Source of the DNA: Trichlorobacter lovleyi
Lineage (GTDB): Bacteria > Desulfobacterota > Desulfuromonadia > Geobacterales > Pseudopelobacteraceae
NCBI GenBank assembly: GCA_020721175.1
Contig: DYNH01000004.1
Coordinates: 1-32,132, forward strand
DNA: 32,132 nt
Direction of reading: 5' to 3'
The position numbers and the translations under genes are program-made. Each line of letters opens with the position of its first letter. The stretch's first letter is position 1. The notes under the pieces were generated by a model. It was not told the origin of the DNA. It did no database searches and worked only from the letters and a program-made list of their open reading frames with translations. Of the stretch, positions 26,678 through 32,132 are shown piece after piece.

Positions 26678-28762
26678 TCAGTCTTTTTTGGCAGCCTGTG
26701 CCTCGGCGATAACCTTCTGTGCAAGGTGAGTAGGCACCTCTTCATAGTGTGAAAATTCAGTGCTAAAAAGTCCACGGTCACTGGTCATAGACTTGAGATC
26801 ATTAGAGTAGGCAAGCACTTCAGACATTGGTACAACAGCCTTAATCGCCTGGGAGTTAGCCTTGGGTTCCACGCCAACCACCTTTCCGCGGCGAGAGTTC
26901 AGATCGCCAATTACATCACCCATATTTTCATCAGGAACAATCACTGTCATGTTGACAATAGGCTCAAGTAAAACCGGCTTGCAAAGCTCCATAGCCTTCT
27001 TGAAAGCAAGGGAACCGGCAACCTTGAAAGCCATTTCCGAAGAATCTACCGTGTGAAACGAGCCATCGTACAAGGCAACCCTGAAATCAACAACCGGGTA
27101 ACCAGCTAGGAATCCTTCTAACGAAGCCTCCTGGATCCCCTTGTCAACAGCAGGTATATACTGTCTGGGAATAACACCGCCAACAACCTTGTCCTCAAAT
27201 ATGTAACCTTCTCCCCTTGATGTAGGTGACATTTCTATCCAGCAATCTCCATATTGACCACGTCCACCGGACTGCTTCTTGTACTTGCCCTGAACCTTGG
27301 CTGGTCCCCGAATGGTTTCAAAATAAGGTACTTTGGGCGTCTTAAGCAGAACTTCAACGTTAAATTTACGTTTAAGCTTTTCAACAATAACATCAAGATG
27401 CACCTGCCCCAAACCGGATATAATAAATTCTTTAGTTTGAGGATCACGATGAGATTCAAGGGTAGGTTCTTCTTCAATCAGACGGTGCAGTGCATTGTGA
27501 ATCTTGTCCTCATCGGCCTTGGTCTTTGGTTCTATGGCGTAGGATATAACCGGCAAGAGCTGCTTTGCTGGTTCAAATATAATCGGATTGCCAGGATCGC
27601 ACAGAGTATCACCGGTGACGGTCTCTTTAAGTTTTGCTACTGCTACAATATCACCTGCAAATGCCTGCTTGACTGCTCTCTGTTTTTTGCCTTCAAGTTC
27701 ATATATCTGACCTATCCGTTCTTCAACACCCTTTGTGGCATTGTATATGTTTGAGTCAGAATTGAGTGTGCCGGAATAGATTCTGAAAATAGTTATCTTG
27801 CCAGTGTATGGATCTGAAGTGGTTTTAAATACCAGGGCAGAAAAAGGCTCTTTTTCATCCGGGCCCCGTTCGGCCAGTTCTTTTTTCTTGGGGTTTATAC
27901 CTACAGCCTTTGTACGATCAAGCGGTGAAGGCAGATAGTCACAGATCGCCTGCAGCAACTGTCTTACCCCCACATTAAGGGTAGCAGAACCGCACAGAAC
28001 AGGGGTAAAGGTATTACGCATTGTACCTACACGCAGTCCGTCTATTATCTCTTCTTCAGTTAATTCACCGGTTTCGAGATATTTTTCAGTCAGCGCATCG
28101 TAGGCCTCTGCAACCGTTTCAACCAAATGTTCCCTCAGACGCTGGGCCTCTTCCATATATTCCGCAGGGATATCAATATCCTGGCAAGTTCCGGAACCAT
28201 CCTTGCTGTATTTGCATGCCTTCATCCAAATCAGGTCAACCACCCCCTCAAAGGAGTCTTCAGCACCAATGGGCATCTGTACTGCTACTCCACGGGCCTT
28301 GAGATTCTTTTCCATATCGTCAATTGCACGAAGAAAATTTGCACGCTCCTTGTCCATCTTGTTGACAAAGGCGATTCGAGGAATTTCAAATTCATTGGCC
28401 CATTCCCAAACCTCTTCAGTTTGAACCTTTACACCTGATATTGCGGAGAGAATTACAACTACACAATCCAGAGCACGCATACAGGCGCGGGTATCACCAA
28501 TAAAATCACCGTAACCGGGGGTGTCCACAAAATGGATAGAATGACTGTTCCACTCACAATGATCAAAGGCCGAAGTTATTGAAATTTTACGTTTGATCTC
28601 TTCAGGCTCAAAGTCCATGGTTGATGTGCCTTCATCAACCCGACCTAGCCGATCAATCATTCCGGTATTAAACAGAATAGCCTCAGCCAGTGAAGTCTTA
28701 CCAGCCCCACCATGTGCTACAATTCCAAGATTACGAATTTTTTCAGTTGGATACGTCCCCAT
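26678..28762 (-). CDS. EF-G-like translational GTPase (EF-G2 type)
   Basis: The 694-residue protein has the complete EF-G layout: G domain (about 1-285), domain II, then III, IV and V (for example GRGQYGDCWIEMSPTSRGEGYIFEDKVVGGVIP and SRRGKVVGVEPK). The G motifs differ from the main EF-G: the P-loop reads AHGGAGKTSL rather than AHIDAGKTTT, and DTPG is followed by YGDF rather than HVDF, so the catalytic His is Tyr. NKMDKE is kept. These traits fit the EF-G2-like branch, whose role is less clear than that of FusA, so I leave the symbol empty. A strong AAGGAGG site precedes the ATG at 28762. Confidence 0.88.
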   Translation of the reverse strand: MGTYPTEKIRNLGIVAHGGAGKTSLAEAILFNTGMIDRLGRVDEGTSTMDFEPEEIKRKISITSAFDHCEWNSHSIHFVDTPGYGDFIGDTRACMRALDCVVVILSAISGVKVQTEEVWEWANEFEIPRIAFVNKMDKERANFLRAIDDMEKNLKARGVAVQMPIGAEDSFEGVVDLIWMKACKYSKDGSGTCQDIDIPAEYMEEAQRLREHLVETVAEAYDALTEKYLETGELTEEEIIDGLRVGTMRNTFTPVLCGSATLNVGVRQLLQAICDYLPSPLDRTKAVGINPKKKELAERGPDEKEPFSALVFKTTSDPYTGKITIFRIYSGTLNSDSNIYNATKGVEERIGQIYELEGKKQRAVKQAFAGDIVAVAKLKETVTGDTLCDPGNPIIFEPAKQLLPVISYAIEPKTKADEDKIHNALHRLIEEEPTLESHRDPQTKEFIISGLGQVHLDVIVEKLKRKFNVEVLLKTPKVPYFETIRGPAKVQGKYKKQSGGRGQYGDCWIEMSPTSRGEGYIFEDKVVGGVIPRQYIPAVDKGIQEASLEGFLAGYPVVDFRVALYDGSFHTVDSSEMAFKVAGSLAFKKAMELCKPVLLEPIVNMTVIVPDENMGDVIGDLNSRRGKVVGVEPKANSQAIKAVVPMSEVLAYSNDLKSMTSDRGLFSTEFSHYEEVPTHLAQKVIAEAQAAKKD

Positions 28763-28803
28763 GCGCTGCCTCCTTGTGGTTAATTTTATTTAAAAACGTC
28801 CTG

Positions 28804-28832
28804 TTTTACCCTCCGAAAGTCTCAGGGTAAAA
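28804..28832. promoter_or_regulatory. inverted repeat in the leader of the EF-G-like gene
   Basis: TTTTACCCT (28804-28812) and AGGGTAAAA (28824-28832) form a 9-base inverted repeat with an 11-base spacer, 41 bases upstream of the EF-G-like gene. No U-run follows on either strand, so it is not a standard terminator. On the minus strand it lies just downstream of a TTGACA (28843-28838) with no clear -10, so it could be an operator or a leader hairpin. Confidence 0.35.
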
Positions 28833-28870
28833 ACACCTGTCAACAGTTTTACCGTTATAAACACTGTTTC

Positions 28871-29635
28871 CTACCGGTTTCGATCGTAAAGTATCCTGAG
28901 ACCTTCAAGTGTCAGAAACTTATCAACCTCATCAATTGTTTTTGATTCAGGTGCAATCAGCGCTGCAAGCCCTCCGGTTGCGATTACCTTCAATTGCTCG
29001 GTGCTTTCCTGTCTTATCCGTTCAACAATGCCATCCACCAAACCTACATAACCGTAAAAAATACCTGACTGCATTGAATTTACCGTATTTTTTGCAATCG
29101 CATTTGGCGGACGGCAGATATCTACACGGGGCAGCTTACTTGCACGCTGAAAAAGTGCCTCAAGAGATATTGCAAGTCCGGGGGCAATCGCACCACCACA
29201 ATACTCACCCTTAATGTTCACATAATCAAAAGTGGTTGCAGTGCCAAAATCAACTATAATTAATGGGCAGCGATGCTTTTCATACCCGGCAACTGCATTA
29301 ACAATCCGGTCAGCCCCAACCTCAAGGGGGTTGTCATACAGTATCTGCATACCTGTTTTGGTGCCTGAACCTACCACCAGAGGAGACAGTGAAAAAAAAT
29401 CATTGCAAAGGGATTCAAGCACACCGGTTAGCGGTGGTACAACTGAAGAGATAATGATAGCTTCAATCTGTTCAAAAGACATTGAATACATTGAAAAAAG
29501 GTTATGCAGCAGAATCCCGTACTCATCAGATGTACGTGACTTGTCAGTTGAAATACGCCAATGACGGGTAAGCAGATCGTTGTTATAAACACCAATTACA
29601 ATATTACTGTTACCTACATCAATAACTAGAAGCAC
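28871..29635 (-). CDS. coaX: type III pantothenate kinase
   Basis: The 254-residue protein phosphorylates pantothenate, the first step of coenzyme A synthesis. It has the ASKHA-fold phosphate loop [12 protein letters not shown] at residues 6-17, the pantothenate-binding segment [28 protein letters not shown] and [15 protein letters not shown], all typical of CoaX. This type is insensitive to CoA feedback and resembles no other pantothenate kinase. It is the last gene of the nadC-birA-coaX operon, 13 bases after birA; birA-coaX is a common pairing. The start is the ATG at 29635. Confidence 0.96.
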   Translation of the reverse strand: MLLVIDVGNSNIVIGVYNNDLLTRHWRISTDKSRTSDEYGILLHNLFSMYSMSFEQIEAIIISSVVPPLTGVLESLCNDFFSLSPLVVGSGTKTGMQILYDNPLEVGADRIVNAVAGYEKHRCPLIIVDFGTATTFDYVNIKGEYCGGAIAPGLAISLEALFQRASKLPRVDICRPPNAIAKNTVNSMQSGIFYGYVGLVDGIVERIRQESTEQLKVIATGGLAALIAPESKTIDEVDKFLTLEGLRILYDRNR

Positions 29636-29648
29636 AAAAGTTTTCCTT

Positions 29649-30632
29649 TCAGAGTATGGTCACGTCTCCGCTTAATATCCGTTCATTTCTGTTATCAGGC
29701 ATCCGCAAAAGAAGGGCGCCATCATAGTCAAGACCTGCAAACTTGCCCTGCAGCCTGGTTGCACCTAAATCCACCAGCACCTCACGTCCTGAAGCATTGC
29801 AATAACCTTCCCATTCTTCCCTGACCGGTGCAAAACCATACTGTAAAAAACGGGCATATTCTGCATCAAGCTGCTTCAGCAGGCAGACAATGAACTTCTG
29901 TCGCATAATCGGCCTGCCTGTCTCCAGCAACAGTGATGTAGCCGGAGTACGTAAATCTGCGGGAAACTGTTCGGCCTGCATATTTATATTTACACCTATC
30001 CCCAGAATCACAAAACTGACCCTGTCGGTCTCGGCACTCATCTCGTTTAACAGACCTGCAAACTTCCGACCATTAAGCAGCAGATCATTGGGCCATTTGA
30101 TTTCCGGTTGAATACCTGTAGTCATCTTAACAGCTCTGGCAACCGCTACGGCAGAGATAAAAGTCAGTTGCGGGGCTTCAAAAGGTGGTATACATGGACG
30201 TAGGATAACCGAGCAATAGAGGTTTATCCCGCCCGGGGACACCCAATACCTCCCCAAACGCCCCTTGCCTCTGGTCTGGCGATCTGCAATCAGAACTGTA
30301 CCCTCACAGGCACCTTGCTCTGCCAGTAAAAAGGCATCTGTATTTGTTGAACCGGTCTCCCCGGTGCAGACTATCTTGCAACCTATAATGCAATCAGATT
30401 CAAGTTCCGCCCTGATAAAGCCGTTGTCCAGTTGATCTGGCTCTCCGGAAAGATAATATCCCTGGGAAGGAACAGCATCAATCCTGTATCCTTCTGACCT
30501 TAAGAGGGATACCTGTTTCCAGACGGCAGTGCGGGAAACCCCCAAGTTACGGCTCAACTGCTCACCAGATATTATCCCGTCTGCGTTTCTGAGGTGCATC
30601 AGCAATCTTGCTGTTGTCTTGGGCCGGTGCAT
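29649..30632 (-). CDS. birA: biotin-protein ligase / biotin operon repressor
   Basis: The 327-residue protein has an N-terminal helix-turn-helix (about residues 5-60, with [31 protein letters not shown]), as in the repressor form of BirA. The ligase domain has the nucleotide/biotin loop [10 protein letters not shown] (GKGR instead of the E. coli GRGR), [28 protein letters not shown] and a C-terminal SH3-like domain. It activates biotin and attaches it to carboxylase carrier proteins, and is likely to repress biotin genes; no bio genes or operator were recognised here. It follows nadC by five bases. Confidence 0.96.
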   Translation of the reverse strand: MHRPKTTARLLMHLRNADGIISGEQLSRNLGVSRTAVWKQVSLLRSEGYRIDAVPSQGYYLSGEPDQLDNGFIRAELESDCIIGCKIVCTGETGSTNTDAFLLAEQGACEGTVLIADRQTRGKGRLGRYWVSPGGINLYCSVILRPCIPPFEAPQLTFISAVAVARAVKMTTGIQPEIKWPNDLLLNGRKFAGLLNEMSAETDRVSFVILGIGVNINMQAEQFPADLRTPATSLLLETGRPIMRQKFIVCLLKQLDAEYARFLQYGFAPVREEWEGYCNASGREVLVDLGATRLQGKFAGLDYDGALLLRMPDNRNERILSGDVTIL

Positions 30633-30637
30633 TACTG

Positions 30638-31462
30638 CTAGTCCAGCAGCATGGAAATATCCATTGCGCGTGCAGAATGGGTCAGGGCGCCGACCGAAAT
30701 AATATCAACGCCGGTTTCAGCTATTGCTCTTACTGTATCAAGATTTACACCGCCTGAGGCCTCTACAGTAGCACGACCGGCAATCAGCTCAACACAATGG
30801 CGCATTGTGGTGCAGTCCATATTATCAAGCATTATGATATCAGCCCCGGCAGTCAACGCCTCCTCAACCTGATCAACTGTTTCAGTCTCAATTTCAACCT
30901 TGAGGGTATGGGGGATATAACTGCGGGCACGACGGATCGCCTCGCTGATCCCTCCGGCCGCTGTAATGTGGTTTTCCTTAATCAATATTCCATCATACAA
31001 TCCAGTGCGATGGTTAAATCCCCCGCCTCTCCTGACAGCATATTTCTCCAGCACCCTTAACCCCGGGGTTGTTTTACGGGTATCAACAATACGCACCCCG
31101 GTGCCGGAGACCTCAGCAACATAGCTGGCAGTTAAAGTAGCAATGCCACACATCCGTTGCAAAAGGTTAAGGGCTACCCGCTCTCCCTGCAACAGCATGG
31201 ATGCATCACCGGAAAGGTAAGCCATAACACTGCCTGTTTCAATCTGCTGACCGTCACTGCAACATGGAGTACAAGCAATACTGGAATCAAGCAGATAAAA
31301 AACCCTCGCAAAAACGGAAATACCAGCGACAGTTAACGGTTCCTTTCCAACAAGCCTGGCCCTGGCAGGTCGTGAACCCGGAACCACTGCAAGTGTGGTC
31401 AAATCCCCGGTATGAATGTCCTCTCTCAGGGCGTTTTGAATAATATCATCAAGAGTCAACAT
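30638..31462 (-). CDS. nadC: nicotinate-nucleotide pyrophosphorylase (quinolinate phosphoribosyltransferase)
   Basis: This 274-residue enzyme makes nicotinate mononucleotide from quinolinate and PRPP in de novo NAD synthesis. EDIHTGDLTT is at the N-terminus, ALNLLQRMCGIAT follows, and DTRKTTPGLRVLEKYAVRRGGGFNHRTGLYDGILIKENH carries the Arg, Lys and His of the active site; VEIETETVDQ and MLDNMD complete the barrel. I use the ATG at 31462, eight bases after AGGA; an ATG three codons earlier abuts that site. It is the first gene of nadC-birA-coaX. Confidence 0.96.
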   Translation of the reverse strand: MLTLDDIIQNALREDIHTGDLTTLAVVPGSRPARARLVGKEPLTVAGISVFARVFYLLDSSIACTPCCSDGQQIETGSVMAYLSGDASMLLQGERVALNLLQRMCGIATLTASYVAEVSGTGVRIVDTRKTTPGLRVLEKYAVRRGGGFNHRTGLYDGILIKENHITAAGGISEAIRRARSYIPHTLKVEIETETVDQVEEALTAGADIIMLDNMDCTTMRHCVELIAGRATVEASGGVNLDTVRAIAETGVDIISVGALTHSARAMDISMLLD

Positions 31463-31494
31463 AAAGCCCATCCTGTTATTTTAAAATGGAAACC

Positions 31495-31523
31495 TGTATA
31501 ACACACCTCAACCGCACTCGCAA
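31495..31523 (-). promoter_or_regulatory. nadC: possible sigma-70 promoter of nadC-birA-coaX
   Basis: On the minus strand TTGCGA (31523-31518) and TATACA (31500-31495) are 17 bases apart, placing the transcript start near 31488, about 26 bases before the nadC ATG. The -10 box is a fair match and the -35 box shares TTG only. Confidence 0.5.
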
Positions 31524-31598
31524 CCGCATTCAATCTGTAATTATCGGAGCTTGCACATCGGTCAGGCCGGGGCATCGGCAATACAAGTATCAAACGAT

Positions 31599-32132
31599 TC
31601 AAGCGGCGGCTTTAACCTGGTTTTTACCTTCAAGCTTGGCTTGTTTTAGCGCCTGGGAAGCACTGGAAATCAACTGCTGAAAATTTTGACCAACCTGATA
31701 TTCAGACAATCCAAGACTTGCAGTAATCCGAATGCCTGGTTTGTTTATCTTGAATTCAGTCATCTGGATAGCATCATGGATCTTGTTGGCCACTGTCATC
31801 GCACCGATGATATTTGTTTCCGGCAACAACAAAAGAAATTCTTCTCCGCCCCAGCGCGAGCAGATATCCTCGTTACGCAAGCAACTGAGCAACACCCGTG
31901 ATACCTCTACCAAAACATCGTCTCCGACATTGAAGCCATATAAATCATTGACACTGGAAAAACAATCCAGGTCTAAAACAATCAAGGATGTAATTCTTTT
32001 ATGCCTGCTGGACCGGCTTAACTCCTGATCAATTGCCTCCATAACAGCCCTGCGGTTCAACAGACCTGTCATTGGGTCAATTTTTGTTGCAAGGTTCAGG
32101 GAACGGTTCAAATCAGTCATTTGAATCTGTAA
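31599..32132 (-). CDS. GGDEF-domain diguanylate cyclase (N-terminus cut by window edge)
   Basis: The visible C-terminal 177 or so residues form a GGDEF domain that makes cyclic di-GMP from two GTP. The active-site loop is GGEEF, and RNED lies exactly five residues before it, an intact RxxD inhibitory site, so product feedback is expected. DPMTGLLNRRAV and DLDCFSSVNDLYGFNVGDDVL are the nucleotide and metal-binding segments. The frame is open past the ATG at 32120 to the edge (LQIQM), so upstream sensor domains are probably missing. It ends in KNQVKAAA. It lies on the same strand as nadC, with a 127-base gap. Confidence 0.93.
   Translation of the reverse strand, partial: LQIQMTDLNRSLNLATKIDPMTGLLNRRAVMEAIDQELSRSSRHKRITSLIVLDLDCFSSVNDLYGFNVGDDVLVEVSRVLLSCLRNEDICSRWGGEEFLLLLPETNIIGAMTVANKIHDAIQMTEFKINKPGIRITASLGLSEYQVGQNFQQLISSASQALKQAKLEGKNQVKAAA

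Noticed and set aside
27254-27754. 166-codon open frame on the plus strand inside the EF-G-like gene
   Set aside because: It is antisense to a well-conserved gene, with a Phe/Tyr/Cys-rich peptide typical of a shadow frame.
28804-28832. Rho-independent terminator of coaX
   Set aside because: The hairpin lacks a U-run on the coaX strand and is separated from the coaX stop by sequence with a promoter-like box.

Overview
The window looks like chromosomal DNA of a Geobacter-like member of the Desulfuromonadales (Geobacteraceae or a close relative). This rests on gene content and order: rpsF-rpsR-DUF2232-rplI, ileS-lspA, a gmhA-hldE heptose cluster, nadC-birA-coaX, an MglA-type small-GTPase paralogue, a stand-alone CheW, and many signalling proteins. 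Base composition looks intermediate by eye; I did not compute it. It is mostly housekeeping DNA. I see no prophage, CRISPR array, tRNA or rRNA.

Layout. 1-5177: a large membrane sensor histidine kinase (minus), a UbiD-family decarboxylase and a CheW (plus). 5178-7247: an AT-rich FAD/NAD oxidoreductase gene flanked by two related repeats in opposite orientation. 7248-9433: ribosomal protein operon rpsF-rpsR-DUF2232-rplI (minus) with a good terminator. 9434-10885: a short repeat element, an unrecognised HExxH metalloprotease-like protein with a zinc ribbon, and a small membrane protein. 10983-14255: ileS-lspA (minus), divergent from mreB (14430-15473, plus), with plausible promoters facing both ways. 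15722-18829: a glycosyltransferase-like gene, gmhA and hldE, which fit the supply of ADP-heptose for lipopolysaccharide core. 18909-21234: an RdgC-like protein and two unnamed conserved genes, one with ACT-like features. 21510-21921: the decayed remains of an Rpn-family (PD-(D/E)XK) gene. 22119-23640: a cytidylate-kinase-like/BON fusion divergent from an isoprenylcysteine-methyltransferase-like membrane protein. 23809-28762: a minus-strand run of an EF-G-like GTPase, a SPOR-domain membrane protein, an unnamed helical protein and a degenerate MglA-like GTPase. 28871-31462: nadC-birA-coaX, a cofactor operon (NAD, biotin, CoA) with a plausible promoter. 31599-end: a GGDEF diguanylate cyclase cut by the window edge.

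The points most worth a second look are: (i) four copies of a short non-coding repeat family of two types. Each type has its own terminal inverted repeats, but they share a hairpin core, and two copies bracket one AT-rich gene. (ii) The MglA-like protein has lost key residues at three of its nucleotide-binding motifs and sits beside an unnamed helical protein and a SPOR protein, which may be a cell-envelope or polarity module. (iii) The metalloprotease/zinc-ribbon protein. (iv) The kinase-BON fusion. None of these is proven to be a new system.

Non-coding stretches: 6766-7247 holds a repeat and the rplI terminator; 9434-9739 holds a repeat and a possible rpsF promoter; 15474-15721 holds only weak hairpins; 21235-21509 holds an inverted/direct repeat of unknown meaning.
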